The notes beneath the pieces were generated by a model. That model was not told where the DNA came from. It saw only the letters and a program-made list of their open reading frames with translations, and did not search any database. Of a DNA stretch of 64,000 bases, positions 10,547 to 23,340 are shown in pieces; positions within the stretch are counted from its first letter, which is position 1; each line of letters starts with the position of its first letter. The DNA is from Chrysoperla carnea. Lineage: Eukaryota > Arthropoda > Insecta > Neuroptera > Chrysopidae. The position numbers and the translations under genes are program-made. Location of the stretch: assembly GCF_905475395.1 (NCBI RefSeq), contig NC_058342.1:28926640-28990639 (forward strand), in the 5' to 3' direction.

Positions 10547-12529
10547 AAGTGTTTTTTTAATATCACAATTGAAATGGCAGAAAACTTGATGAAATTAGAC
10601 GAAAAGTAAGAGTTGTTTTTTCGATATCTGGCTTAGTTTTCGAAGTATCAAAAATTTAAAATTTCTATGTAACTATTTAGTACTTGCTCCAATCATTAGG
10701 AAATTGTTTGAAAGTATTTTTACTTTATTTCAATATGAAAAGGCCAACTTCGAAATGAAGTTGTCATTATTTCAATTTTTTTTCAGTGTGAGTTTCTGTT
10801 AGTATAGGCTTTCTTTTCTTTTCGCTTCAGAACTATTCTGAGGAATACTTTTGTAATGTGGTTCATGAGACTTACTGTACGATAATCAGAGCATTTTTGA
10901 GGACATAAAAACAACTCAACAATCATATTTATCATAATCCATAATACGAACTCAACAACTTTGTAAAGAATCAATTCTTGTTCTCATTTTAATTCAATTA
11001 ACATATTTAACGGTTTCAAGGATCATTATTATTATTTCACATTAATATTGTTGTTTCTTTTTTTTTGTGAACGAATAAACAATTCATTATCGTTAGTTAC
11101 ACGGAAAAATTGGCAACTTGTTTTTGGCAGTACATAAATTTAAAGAACTCATGAACAACAGACTTCCATCACTAAGATCATATTTCCTCATCGTGAAATG
11201 TTAGGATTGCCATGTCTCTGACTTATCGTCTCCGGATAAAAATTTATGGAATTTAAGAAAAATTAAAATTTTTGCTCAGATTAGTTTAATGTATAAAAAA
11301 ACCCGCAAACAAGTGTTAACAAAATTAAAAAGGTGGTCTTGATCTCATTGATCTTGTACACGATCAAAAAGAAATTAGAATCACCATGTCTTTACAAACT
11401 CTATTGATTCCTTTGATACCATATCCTTTCCCGTATCTCCAACCCAATGCATAAGTCTATATTTTCGGAGAAAATATGACTAAAAATATATATATTAGAA
11501 ATGCTTTTTAAGTATCTTTCGAGTAGAACTTCGTTACATCAAACACTTTCAAAACATGTTCCTGTAGCTACCAAGTATTTCTATTTGAAACTTTGAACGC
11601 TAAAAACCCCGATAGATATAGAAAATTTGCGATTTTAACGAGAACTGCCGCTCAATATATTGACAGAATTTTTGGAATATAAGTAAATAATTACAAAATT
11701 AAAAACACGGTTGCCTACCAAAAAACGAACTAATATGTAAAAAATAAGTTTTATCTGTGCGAAAGTTCACTCTTTTTCTCGCTGACTAAATTGGAAAATG
11801 TAATGGTCATTGCAGTCGGGGGACCGCTCTGTGGGGGGACTTTTTAATCGAAGAGGTTCCGCGACTGTAATGAAAATTGAATTTATCTGTTTGGTTAGCG
11901 AGTAAATGAGTGACCTTCCACAATTAAAGCGGGTTAACTAATATACAATTGTTATTTAAAATTTTACCACAAACAACATCTAAGCCTGTTTTCCTTAGCT
12001 TATCGTGCCAGCTACTGAGGAAAAATAGACTCACTATCTAAAAATTTACGTTTAGGAAATAACATACTTTTGTTCATTATGTAATTTGAATATCATATCT
12101 GTAATAAAATTGCCTATAAATAAAAATAAAGTAAAATACTGTAGATGTTTATCACTGTTTTTAATCACGGGTACATCACTGTGAACTTTCGCACCGTCCG
12201 TGCGAAGATTAGGTATATTGGCTGTAATAATGTTGACCGTGTGAGGTGAATCTTAAAGAGGTTTTACTGTATGTTTTTATTATGTTTCATAAAATAAACA
12301 TATTCTATAATCCACAGGGAAGTGTATTTTAATATAAGCAACGACCGTTAATTATTTTTAAAATTCTTTTTTATCATTTTGTTTTGTAAATACGGATTTT
12401 AAAACAACATCAAAAAGTTTGAAAACATATTATTTTTGTTACCGTTGAGTAACTCGAGTAAAGTTTACTGATTACGCTGTAAGAAGCAAAACAATTTGTT
12501 GAAAAATATTGAAATCTTATTGAAAGGTA
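10547..12529. other. Intergenic DNA, no gene recognised
   Basis: AT-rich sequence with short open frames only. Positions 10570-10680 share GACGAAAAGTA and TATCTGGCTTA with the interior of family E (30320-30400). Around 11200 a GGATTGCCATGTCTCTGAC patch resembles 35573-35640. The hairpin repeat at 11811 is listed separately. Confidence 0.45.
11811..11876. repeat. Hairpin repeat, copy 2
   Basis: Inverted relative to 411-486. Ends TCATTGCAGTCG and CGACTGTAATGA pair imperfectly around a TTTTTAATCGAAGAGG centre. The two copies diverge by several substitutions but keep the pairing ends. Confidence 0.6.
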
Positions 12530-12740
12530 CAGAGAGATTAAAAAGTTAGAAACCCCCCTGAATGTTAGAAAATAAGGACTGAATAAAATGACAAAGATAA
12601 AAGTTGTAGGATTTCACTCGTACAATCTTAGATTTGAGGTCACTATTTATTCAGTTCTTGATTGTAAGGCGTATTGTAAATCTGAAAAAAAATCCGAAAT
12701 TTTCATTCAAAATTCCTTCAGAACGTCAGAATAAAGAAAA
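12530..12740 (+). repeat. Family H repeat, partial copy (mariner-like MITE end)
   Basis: It begins TACAGAGAGATTAAAAAGTT and shares GAATTTCAGAAA-type and GGATTTCACTCGTA sequence with the full family H element at 28837-29540. Only one end is recognisable. Confidence 0.55.
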
Positions 12741-12752
12741 AAAATGATAAAT

Positions 12753-13028
12753 GTTGTTTAAGGCGTAACCAATTACGTTCGCGATTTGCCTAGGGTAGTA
12801 GGTTCGATTCCCGCCCTCACAACAAATTAATTTAATAAAAAGTTGTGATGGGCTGGTGTAGTGTATGGTATATGCATAAAAGAGGTGCACTCAGGCTCTG
12901 AAAATAATTGAGGAGCTGATAAATGAAATTATCAGCGGAAAAGGTGGTTAAACACATATGGTATCACAATGGGCTCTATAGCCTAAGTGTGTCTTTCGTG
13001 AATAGCCAATATAACCTAATCTAACCTT
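12753..13028 (+). mobile_element. SINE-1 copy b
   Basis: The head is degraded (A box reduced to TTTAAGGCG), but the B box GGTTCGATTCC, the body and the complete tail (TATCACAATGGGCTCTAT, then AATATAACCTAATCTAAC) are present. Confidence 0.87.
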
Positions 13029-13266
13029 TTAAAATTAATATAAAGGATTAATAAATAAAAGGAAGGTCTCAAACTTTTTGATCCTCAAAATTCACGTAAA
13101 ACATTCTCTATCAATACCTTTTGGATACATTTTTGTAGAATAAATATTCTACAATTATCCCACCAATCTTTGTTTATGTTTACCATTCCGACCAGATTGT
13201 GATATAAAATATCAGTAGTTTATCAGTAACTGTTATAGAATAAAATAACATTTATTATTTTGTTGC

Positions 13267-13330
13267 AGTGCAACCTTAATATAACGAACCTCAATATAAC
13301 GAATTCCTCGATTTAACAAATTTTTCGTAA
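13267..13330 (+). mobile_element. Pogo/Tigger-like terminal repeat remnant
   Basis: CAGTGCAACC is followed by repeated ATATAACGAA units (AATATAACGAACCTC, AATATAACGAATTCCTCG). This is the characteristic end of pogo/Tigger DNA transposons. No second end or transposase is found nearby. Confidence 0.55.
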
Positions 13331-13596
13331 TCCCCTTGAATTGTCCATAAGAGACAATGTAAAATCTCGGTTAAGCAATCTCGGAAACGGCTCCAACGAT
13401 TTTCATGAAAATCAGAATGCAGGGGGTTTCTTGGGAGAAAAATCGATCTAGCTAGACTTTATTCTTAGAAAACATCGTTTTATAAGTGTTTTCAGGAAAA
13501 ACTGAAACATTGACTGCAAAATTTGACTCTTCCTGACATCTATTGATGGCGAAATAAATTTCATTAAAATTAGTATTTGTGTGGATACATTTTCAA

Positions 13597-13974
13597 AGAT
13601 ATCAAGCTGAAATTTTTACAGCTTACTCAGGACGTAAAAAGTGAGATCGAGTTCGTAAATGAGCAACATAGGTCAATTGGGTCTTGGGTCAATAGGACCT
13701 ATCTTGTAAACCGTTAGAGATAAAATAAAAGTTAAAAAGTAAAAAATTTTCCTTATCAAAAAATAAACAACTTTTGTGTGAAACATTTTTTCGTAAACGT
13801 CACTGTTTAACCACGAGGGCGCTTATTAGATGCAAATTTTATAGTACGTATTATAAGGGAATATCAGTTATGTATGTGTGACATGTATGTAAGTTTAATG
13901 TGACAATGTAATCAATACTGCTTATACATGGTATTTCAACAATTAATTCACTCAATTGTTTGTTTTCACTTGTT
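13597..13974 (+). repeat. Family A repeat, copy 2 (5' truncated)
   Basis: It starts at AAGATATCAAGCTGAAATTT and runs to the TTTTCACTTGTT end. The 5' third, including the GTCY microsatellite, is missing. Confidence 0.85.
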
Positions 13975-14820
13975 TAAATTAAATTTTGGCGTTATAAAAA
14001 AAATTTTGGCAGTAATTCATTCATTACATTTCATTTATTTGACATATTAAACAATTTTACAAATTTTCTTGACATTGCAAGCCAAATTATCAAATTAATA
14101 CAAAATAGTTACAATATAATTACAAAAAAAAATTAATTAAAAGTATTTCGTTTGGCAGTGCCACAGTGATTTCACTGTACTTGTAATGTTTCATTTGACT
14201 TGATTTGACTATATAATAATTATGATAAACGTTTTGTTGTATGAAACCCCCTGCGTGGGTTCACAGGTTCACACTCTCATGCGGTTATCAATTATTTTTA
14301 TAGATTTAAATAAAGCATGTTTCGTTTTAGATATTTTAATTAATTTAGTTAATTAATTGATAATAGTGGTGATATAATATTTAACCTGTATACAAAATAT
14401 TATAGAATACAGTTTAACCTTTATAGTAAATTTATTGTTAACTAGGCTGTATCAAGCGCAAATAGAGTTTTTTGGAGAAGCTATTATTTATGGCAAAAAA
14501 AAAATTAAATAATGCAAGTTATGTAAAAATTTGTTTTCCGATTAAAAACACATGTTTGCAACACGTTGGTGGTTACAGCACAAACAATCGTTTCCCACTA
14601 CAGCATCGTTTTCAGTGGTCAGAAACTCGTTAAAAACTAAGGAAAATTTGAGTTATCGAGTGTTTAAATAACTGAGCGTTTAAGGATCGTTTTTAATGGT
14701 TTATACTTTTACTTAGTGATTTTTATTTATGTTATTTATTACTTGAAGCCAGAGTTGTCAACTCAGTGCTATTACCACTAAAACTAGTGGTTTTACTATT
14801 CCTTTAGTGGGCAATTTAAT
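13975..14820. other. Intergenic DNA, nothing recognised
   Basis: AT-rich sequence with no recognisable gene. A small palindrome (ACAGTGATTTCACTGT) lies at about 14165. Confidence 0.45.
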
Positions 14821-15820
14821 GATTTGATGCGTGGCTTTGGAGATATAATCCAAAATTGGACACAAAGAGCGATTTTCTCAGAAACTATACATCCAATCGA
14901 TATATTAACCCGATTTTTGTAATTTTTGGGTCAAAACTACCCTATATACAGAGTTTTATCGAAATCGGAAACAAAAATTTTTTCCCGATTTTTTCGATTT
15001 TTTTCTAAGGGGTGGGGTCCCTTAAAAAAAATTGAAAAAATCGAAAATTTTTTTCTGCCTTCGATATGAATAAAACTCATTATATAAGATAATTTTGACC
15101 CAAAAAATCCAAGAATCGGGTTTATTTAATGATTGAATAAGTGATTCTTGAAATATAATAAAAAATTGGACACAAAGAGCGATTTTCTCAGAAACTATGC
15201 ATCCAATCGATACATAAACCCGATTTTTGTATTTATTGGGTCAAAATTACCTTATATACAGAGTTTTATCGAAATCGGAAACAAAATTTTTTTCCCGATT
15301 TTTTCGATTTTTTCTAAGGGGTACCCCTTAAGAAAATTGCAAAAAATCGAAAAATTTTTGTTGCTTCTGATATCGACAAAATTCGTTATATAAGATAATT
15401 TTGACCCCAAAAATCCAAAAATCGGGTTTATTTAATGATTGGATGCTTTCCTTTGGAGATATTGTCCAAAATTGGACACGAAGAGCGATTTTCTCAAAAA
15501 CTATACATCCAATCGATACATTAACCCGATTTTTGCATTTTTTGGGCCAAAATGACCTTATATACAGAGTTTTATCGAAATCGAAAACAAAAATTTTTTC
15601 CCGATTTTTTCGATTTTTTCTAAGGGGTACCCCTTAAGAAAATTGCAAAAAATCGAAAAATTTTTGTTGCTTTTGATATCGATAAAATTCATTATATAAG
15701 ATAATTTTGATCCCAAAAATCCAAAAATCGGGTTTATTTAATGATTGGATGTGTGGCTTTTGAGATATAATCAAGATTGGACACAGAGGGCGATTTTCTC
15801 AGAAACTATGAATCCAATCG
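14821..15820 (+). repeat. Tandem repeat, 3.3 copies of about 307 bases
   Basis: Units begin at about 14821, 15131, 15438 and 15743, each with GATTxGATG...AAATTGGACACAxAGAGCGA and CATCCAATCGATA. Each unit is itself a foldback: ACCCGATTTTTG...TTTTGGGTCAAAA at the left is inverted as TTTTGACCCAAAAA...AATCGGGTTTATT at the right. The third and fourth units are closer to each other than to the first. A diverged single relative lies at 56845-57111. Confidence 0.88.
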
Positions 15821-16149
15821 AATCTATCTCCTTAATTATTAATTAATCTCTAATCTCCTTAATTTAAAAGTAATTTTAAAATACCTACTTTGCAAGATAG
15901 AACAAAGAATTATGATTTTTCAAATAAAATTAAATATTTACAAAAAATAGTATTATATAACCTTATAAATTAATTGAAAAAAACAAATAAAAAATGAAAT
16001 TTGATCATTTGAGAAAATGGGTATGTTTTGATTTTTTTTTAAATATTTTTGTCATCTAATTTATGTTTATTATTTGATATAAGTTTCCTTATTATTATTT
16101 TTTAAAATTATGTATCAAAAAACGAACACCATTATAAAAATAGGTCTTG

Positions 16150-16650
16150 GGATTATTAACAAGTGAAATTAACAAAACTAAAAAAAAAAGACCCTAAGTG
16201 GCCGAGCGGTCTATAAGGCATTGGCCTTAGACAGTTTGTCTACTTAGACTAAGGTTGCGGGTTCGAATCCAGGCAGCGGCAGTGTGAACAATTTATAATT
16301 AATGGGAGTGCAGAATTGATCACATTTTTGTCGCTAAGATAAGAACGTATTAACCGACTCCACCCACATCAAAATGTAATTGTAAATACGTTTGCAATTA
16401 AATAAATAAAGATTAACAAATAATGATGTGGGTGGCCTCTGTTATAGGCGTATATGTCAGAGAAACGGAGGTTAAACCCCATTATTATTATTATTATTGT
16501 AAACCGATTTTTGGAAACTTAGCTATAAGGCGGTTTGACTGTTTAGGGGTTACGATGCCACTGAGAAACACACAGACGCACAGATAAACACTTTTAACTT
16601 AATAATAATCCTTTTTAAATCATTATCAAAGTGACATCCCTTTTTTTAAT
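16150..16650 (-). repeat. Family D repeat interrupted by a SINE-2
   Basis: Left part TTAACAAGTGAAATTAAC, right part ACCGATTTTTGGAAACTTAG, TGCCACTGAGAAACACACAG and TTTTTAATTCGGAGGT. It matches the copy at 34240-34500 on the other strand. The SINE-2 at 16190-16499 splits it. Confidence 0.65.
16190..16499 (+). mobile_element. SINE-2 copy 1 (tRNA-Leu/Ser-derived)
   Basis: The head has GTGGCCGAGCGGTCTA (A box of a type II tRNA such as Leu or Ser) and a B box GGTTCGAATCC. The body has CGACTCCACCCACATC and GATGTGGGTGGCCTCTGTT, and the tail is (ATT)n. It is complete. It inserted into a family D element, so it is younger than that element. Confidence 0.88.
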
Positions 16651-18038
16651 TCGGAGGTATAAATGGCGTTTCAATCATTAAAATTGAGGTTTAAAAAAAA
16701 GTAATCTGTAATAACTCTCGGAACTTTATTAAAGAATTTTCAAAGATTATTTTAGGATTTTAACAAGCTCAAATTTTTTAAATTAAATAACCAGGCGTTT
16801 CATTTAAAAATACAACTTTGATACATTCCGCGTTTCTGATCATCCTGTATATGACAAAAAAGAAAAGAGAAATTAGGTAAGGCTCCCACACGAAAACACA
16901 AAAAGAGTCCACGGTTCTCACCAGTATGAATCCGGAATCCAATGTCGGAATGTCCCCCCAAATTTAACTCTAGATCCACGCTTGTTTTCAGGTAAATTAA
17001 AGCTATCGATTAGTGTATAACGAAATCCTTTTTATACATGTTTATATTCACACTTAACGATAGTATTAAATATTTTTTCATGTATTTTAAAGTTTAGTAT
17101 ACTAAATATATAATAAGTTCATTTTAATTTCTTTGTAGTGAACGCAACGCAACGATTTGAATACTATACACTACAGTAGTATAAATTTAAATGCGTTATG
17201 TCAAGCGCAGCCAATATGTCGCGAGCTGAAATCTAAAATTAGTTTAACTCATCTGAATTTACTTTATTATTAGCTAAGAACGTTTGTGTTTTTGAACGTC
17301 ATATTCTGCAGCATTCAAACAATATAGGTACGTGTAATACAACTTACTACACAACACATATGTACCATACATATTCGTCAATGTTTTTATGTTATTACAG
17401 AGTGGCTTAAGTTAAATGTGGTAAAAATTAAGAACAATATTCTTGTAAATCTATTGTTTCAAATGTCATTCCATCTGGAGCTACCCCATGTAGGGGTAGG
17501 GGACAATAAAATCGATGCCAATGCTACCAGTGAAAAATTTTGGCGATAAAGGAGGCTGTTATGACTAATTTGCAGTTCTTTACATGTTAATGTTATATAA
17601 AATGTCAAATTAAAATTATTGAAAAACACTAATTAATTAAACTTAATGAAATAAAAATTGTGAAACTAAGAAATCAAATTGCACAAATATTATTTTTCAA
17701 ATGTAAATTATCATAATTATTTATTTAAATTTGTGAGATAATAATATTAAATTTGCAATGTAAGTCATAACTGCAATCCATACAATTATATATGCATCCA
17801 TACAATTCTATAATTAAAGTAGTGTATCGTTACCATGGAAATGCCTCCAATAAAACTCACGCACGGTGCGAATACTTTAATTAAAATCTAACGGTGGTTG
17901 CTGGTATATTAGAATAATAAGTATGATTCCTTTTGAAAGTCATTGTGTTTTGTGGGTAAGGTTTTCACCTGCTCGGGTCTCGTCCAGCTTAGAATATTTT
18001 GCCGGACCACCGCATGGCAAAACATAAGACTCAATGTT
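16651..18038. other. Intergenic DNA, no gene recognised
   Basis: AT-rich sequence with no open frame of note. The patch at 17955-18010 (CACCTGCTCGGGTCTCGTCC, TTTTGCCGGACCA) resembles 6511-6590. Confidence 0.45.
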
Positions 18039-18594
18039 TTAAGGAGATATGCAAGGATTGGATAAGGATTTCAAGAAAACTTACATTTTCTGATTAATAA
18101 AGTCTCCATAAATCACAAAAAAATATTAGGTCATCGGGCTTTTTATTATTATTTTACCAAGTTGGCTGAAAAAATGATGAATCATATAAGTTATCCTTTT
18201 CAATTGGATATTTCTATATCATAAAATCTAGAGAGTGTGATAAAAAACTATCTAAAATATTTAGACAATCTTGTAGTTTATAATAATACCATAAAAATAT
18301 AAGGTTGTCGATTATATAAAAACAGAATTTTAATTTAATTATGAGTTAATCAAAGATCCATCATTTGGTGAACAGAGACGACTATAGTAAGTTTATTGAT
18401 GATTGAAGAGCGATATCTATATTATCAAATTTATAAGCATCACACAATATATTATATATTTTTGTAGTTGCGTATCATTGTAAAGCCAAAAATAACTCAT
18501 TACTTGACTACTAAACATGTATTTGGTTTATATGTATGTACCGTGCAATAAAACAAAACTTTTTTACAATACTGTAGGTTTACAATCGCCTTAA
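18039..18594 (-). repeat. Family C repeat, copy 2, with TTAA ends
   Basis: Complete copy flanked by TTAA at 18039-18042 and 18591-18594. The termini TTAAGGAGAT and ATCGCCTTAA form a 10-base inverted repeat with one mismatch. TTAA flanks are the target-site signature of piggyBac-like transposons. Confidence 0.8.
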
Positions 18595-18997
18595 AAACCT
18601 TTATAATTAGTCGAAAATATTACGAAAGCTAGAGGCATGACTCGATTACAATAGCTCTTCAATTCACACTTTTTTTAAATATAAAAAATAAAAGCTACTC
18701 GTGAAAATCACTGATATATTTTATAAATCTAAAAAAAAAAAATTAAAAATAAATAATAACTAAAAACATTATTAAGCTCATAAAATTTGAGAAATTATAT
18801 ATTTTTTTTTAAATATAAAAATAATAAATACAAATTAGAAAACTGATAAAGTATTGAAGTTTTGCTCCAATTCACGAATATTATACAAAATACTATTACA
18901 GTCAAAATCACTTATTACGACGAATTGGAAAGGTATCGATTTCATTCACGTACAGTCGAACTTGGATAAACAAATGTTAAAGGGACCGCAATCTCTT

Positions 18998-19432
18998 GTT
19001 ACAAGCTTTGATCTAGTTTCATCTGTCCCGTTGTCTGTCTGTAATAAAATCTTTCAAGTCAGATTTGATCCACTTCCCGTTTTCCGATTGAACTGAAATT
19101 TTACATGCACATTTAGTTTGGATGACAATGCATGGTAAGGTTGTGGCGTCCTGATTTTATCATCCATTTAAGGGACAAGCTTTTATTATACTAAAAAGTA
19201 GAAAATGATTTTATCTATGAATCACTCATACCCGACTATTTGTAAAAGCTTGAGGCGCTTAATATCAAGAATGAATCGAAAAATAATTAGGCATGTGGAG
19301 TAGATGAAGCGTTCTGATTCATTTTTGATAATTTAAATTGAGTCCCTCAAGCTTTAACAAATAGTCGGGTATGAATGACTCAAATATAAAAATGAAAAGC
19401 TTGTCCAACAAAAGAGTATTATTTTTAATAGA
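18998..19432 (+). repeat. Family B foldback repeat, copy 1
   Basis: A leader with CCCGTTGTCTGTCTGTAAT and TTTGATCCACTTCCCGTTTT is followed by a long inverted repeat: ACTCATACCCGACTATTTGT...AAGCTTGAGGCGCTTAA at 19200-19265 is inverted at 19340-19415. Other copies are 52855-53302 and 62262-62738. Confidence 0.82.
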
Positions 19433-20289
19433 GGGGTGTATGTGTGTATTAATTGTATTGTATTTGTAGTAGTGTACACTACAGTAAACAGAACAGTAAG
19501 TAGGGAAAGAACTACCTTAAGGGGAATAACCCAAATATTTTAAAGTTTCAGTTTTATGGCCATTTAAAAGACATCAAACGCCTGGAAACTGAGGTGTGTG
19601 TCTGCATGAACTTAAGAATTGAGTCCAGGAAGAAATAAAGAAGGCATATGCCAGTTGAAAAATTAAAGTTATTTAGGTTAGCAAAATGCTCATTACGCGA
19701 GTGCTGGCTGGTTATAATTTTACAATCCCTTACATGTCGCTATAAATGGTTTTGACTGTACTATTAAACACTTTGTGGTATAGCATAGAGCAACATAGAC
19801 TCATAGAGCACGTGTAACAATTGTTGCCAAAAAAAAAACTATGGAAGTAGAGGCGCGGTTGTGTATGCCAATATAACATTTATTTTTTTCTATTCTCTCT
19901 TTTGGATGAGATAAATTTTCTGTTACAAAAAACAACAAGTAAAATGAAATAATTTTGTAAATTCAGTCAGTCAGTGAACTTAATTAAATCTGTCAATGAA
20001 CTAAAATTTTTAGTTCCTTCCCGTTAACAAAAATACTACACTGGTGTCACAAAATATGCAACACATAGCAGAATCGGATTAAGACACTTGGGCTCTAAAA
20101 ACACTTTTTTCAAAATGTTTGAAATTTAGATAAATTTTCTTATAAAAATATCACATATTTATACTTTGTATACTATGTGTTTTTGTACCATCTAGATATA
20201 TGAATATCACTAGTATGGCATGCGTTAAGCAATGCATCTAAGTGAGAGGTATTCTTTTTTTTCTGAACATATATGAAAATTTGTATCCC
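19433..20289. other. Intergenic DNA, nothing recognised
   Basis: No gene. At 19685-19715 GCTCATTACGCGAGTGCTGG matches 38938-38957 closely, so a short dispersed repeat is present. Confidence 0.4.
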
Positions 20290-20535
20290 TAAAGGTACAA
20301 AGCTAACAAGTGAAATTTACAAATTTTAAAAAACCCGCCAAATTTTCGAGTACGGAACCCTAAACTCGTATTAGAACTTTCGCATTGAACAACTCGCATT
20401 TACTACAATTTACTTACTCAAAATCGATTCATCGGTTTAGGCGCTACAGACAGGTTTAGGTGCCACAGACAGACAGATACACAAACATAGCGGTCAAACT
20501 TATAGCACCCCTTTTTTAGTTTGGGGGTTAAAAAT
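20290..20535 (-). repeat. Family D repeat, copy 3
   Basis: Carries AACAAGTGAAATTTAC, TTCGAGTACGGAACCCTAAA, CATCGGTTTAGGCGCTACAG, GACAGACAGATACACA and the end AGCACCCCTTTTTTAGTTTG. On the minus strand this is a GTCTGTCTGT-containing repeat starting with AACCCCC. Confidence 0.65.
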
Positions 20536-21093
20536 TGACATAGGTGGTATTGCTGTATCCAAAACTTCACCTACGTTGATGGGACTAAGTACTAACCGTT
20601 TTTCTTATTTTATTCCACCGTTATTTCATCCCACCGCTATCGAAGAGTACATTAACTCTACAGAAAAAATGTTTTCATACCGGAATCCACATCTGACTCG
20701 CAATGACTTTACAATAATAATCACGAGACGTTAAATTTTTGTATCATTAAAAATATTTTTTCGCACATTTAAAAATACAAAGTTATTAATACAAAATAAG
20801 AGCATAAACTATCATAGTAGTTAACTTACAATAAATACGGGGTTACAAAAACCCTACAAAAAAAAAATTATTTTATTACAAATATTAAAATATGTATGTT
20901 TGTATGTACGTAATATTGCTTACTCTATTTAAAAACGATTCCCTTCTTTGTCATAATATGTCCCTAATCATAAAAATATACCCTTTATACACAATTGAAT
21001 GTTGGAAGTTCGCAGATGTCTATTGAAGAACACATATGTCTAATACCACATTGTTCAGGTGTGAATTCAGATCACGACACGTCATCTACATAT
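20536..21093. other. Intergenic DNA, nothing recognised
   Basis: AT-rich sequence with no gene or repeat recognised. Confidence 0.4.
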
Positions 21094-21555
21094 CTCTATA
21101 TATTATAAATGCGAGTTTCTTTGTTTGTTACGCTTTCACGCTAAAACTAGCGAATGGATTTTGATGAAACTGTACAGCAATATAGCTCATGCAACAGAAT
21201 AACACATGAGATATAATTTACAAAGGTATATTAATAAAAAAAAAAATTTAATTTAATTTAATTTGACATTACCATAAATAACAAATTTCTGTAAAAGTAG
21301 TCATTTGACGTTACCATAAATTACAGATTTCTGTAAAAATAATCAATATAAAATATTTCACGGCCACCTTTTCTAATATACTCAATGAATAATTACGACT
21401 GTTATACATTTAGAAAAATAGAAAACCATACATATATTTTACTTTTGTAAAACAATTCTTACCATTATTTCGAGTGTTATAGAAAGCGGATAAGCGAGAG
21501 CAATCTTTATCAATCTTTACTTTTAAGCCCAGCAAAGCGGGTGGGTATCACTCAC
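21094..21555 (+). mobile_element. Helitron-like non-autonomous element (degraded)
   Basis: The 5' end TCTCTATATATTATAAATGC and TTGTTACGCTTTCACGC are typical of a widespread insect Helitron-like repeat. The 3' end has CCCAGCAAAGCGGGTGGGTA, similar to the intact terminus at 35215-35242, but without the final CTAG. No Rep/helicase sequence is inside. Confidence 0.5.
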
Positions 21556-22202
21556 AATACAAAATATCTAACGACTAAATATCTACAGGACCATCTTTTG
21601 ATGTTCGATGCAATGTAACTTGCTAGAGTAATAATTTTGTAAGATCGTACTTCAAATGTAATTATTAGAATTTCGTGCTAGTCTTGGGGTCATCTTTCAA
21701 CAATATTTTTCATTATATATTTTGAAAAATCATTTTTTTATAAATTTTCATTACTTTATGTAGCTGAATGCAATTATTATAGAATTTTCCTGTCGATATA
21801 ACTTTCACCTGTGTGAAAATATATTACAAAGGAAATGTCTAGTTTAAATTCTAGGTCAATTCATTATTAAAGAACTTTTATACCGTTTTAAAAAAATGGT
21901 TAAAAATTAGGAAGAAATAATTTTAAAAAATATGTTCAACAGTTTTTTTTTTTTAAGATAAATCACACAAAAGTTGTGTATCCAGAGATTTGTTCTAAAA
22001 TTGCATCAAACGTAAATAATATGTATTTATGCGGTGACCAAACATCTGCTGATGGATACAATAAAGATAGCAATAGTTTAGCTTGTCCAAAATTCAAACT
22101 AGTTAACACTTGAAGTATGTTCAAGCAAATCATTCTATTTTTAAGACAAATTAAAATGCAAATAAAATCGATTCTTTGAGAATTCAAACTGGATATAATC
22201 TC
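21556..22202. other. Intergenic DNA, nothing recognised
   Basis: AT-rich sequence. The minus-strand open frame of 74 codons at 21963-22187 shows no domain and is not called. Confidence 0.4.
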
Positions 22203-22763
22203 TTAAGGTGATTTTAAGCCTACAGTATTGTAAAAAAGTTTTGGTTTATTGTACGGTACACACATATAAACCAAATAAATGCTTTTTAGTGAAGTAAGGA
22301 GTTATTTTTGGCTCTACAATACCACGCAACTACAAAAATATATAAAATATTGTGTGTAAGTGATGCTTATAAATTTGATAATATAGATGTCTCTCTTCAA
22401 TCTTCAATACTCTATCTATAGTCGTCTATGTTCATCAAATGATGGATCTTCGATGAACTTATAATTAAATTAAAATTTTGTTTTGATATCATCGACAACC
22501 TTATATTTTTATGGTATTATTATAAACTACAAGATTGTATAAATATTTTAGATAGTTTTTTATCACACTCTCTAGATTTTTTGATGTAGAAATATCCAAT
22601 TGAAAAGGATAACCTATACTATATGATCCATCATTTTTAATAATAAAAAGCCCGATAACCTAGGAATTTTTTGTGATTTTTGGAAACTTTATTCATTAAA
22701 AAATGTATTTAAAAAGTTTTATTGAAATCCCTAGTATTGTCGAATCCTTGCATATCTCCTTAA
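22203..22763 (+). repeat. Family C repeat, copy 3, with TTAA ends
   Basis: Complete copy with TTAA at 22203-22206 and 22760-22763. Ends TTAAGGTGAT and ATCTCCTTAA. It lies about 580 bases upstream of the RBM24 start codon. Confidence 0.82.
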
Positions 22764-23340
22764 GCTGGCCTATAGTAATAGAGTACTTTGCTCGAACCAA
22801 ACTATTTAAATAAATAAAAAACAGTGTGATATATTATGTATATGTCGTTCAATGTATATGAAGTCGGGTACGTAGTTTTTAAAAGCCATGATATGTGAAG
22901 TTTTGCTCGGAGAAATTGAACATGTAGTACCACACATATGCCCCAAGTATATTTTACACATACGGACGACAGCTAAACTCATACGGCGCGGCATAGTTGT
23001 TCACAGCTTACAGCTTAGCAGTGAACAATACTGTGTTAGCATACATACATAAATACATACTACCCCCACCACTAAACTAAATACAATTTTTGATCATAAG
23101 GGAATGTGTATGAAATCCCTAGTCGCCGGTAGCAAAACGAACTTTAGTTGAATCTTCCACGTGAGTCTAATCGCAAATAAACATTACTCAAAAAGCTATT
23201 TTAAAAAAATACTCAACACACAAAACACACATTTTTTTAATAAAAATTCGTGGAAGTTTATTTTTTTTTTTGATTAATTAAAACTGTGATTTTTTTAAAT
23301 TTGTATTAAGTGATTTTTTTTGGATTTTAAATAGTACAAA
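22764..23340 (+). promoter_or_regulatory. Upstream region and likely 5' UTR of the RBM24 homologue
   Basis: Between the last repeat and the RBM24 ATG. It holds no repeat of the families listed, unlike most of the window. An in-frame TAG at 23332-23334 ends the reading frame just before the ATG. No TATA box or clear initiator stands out, so the transcription start is not placed. Confidence 0.35.

Noticed and set aside
15148..15637. Two related plus-strand open frames of about 80 codons
   Set aside because: They are the same frame in successive units of the 307-base tandem repeat and are low-complexity.
16190..16280. tRNA-Leu or tRNA-Ser gene
   Set aside because: It is followed by the shared SINE-2 body and ATT tail and is repeated several times in the window; the stems are imperfect.
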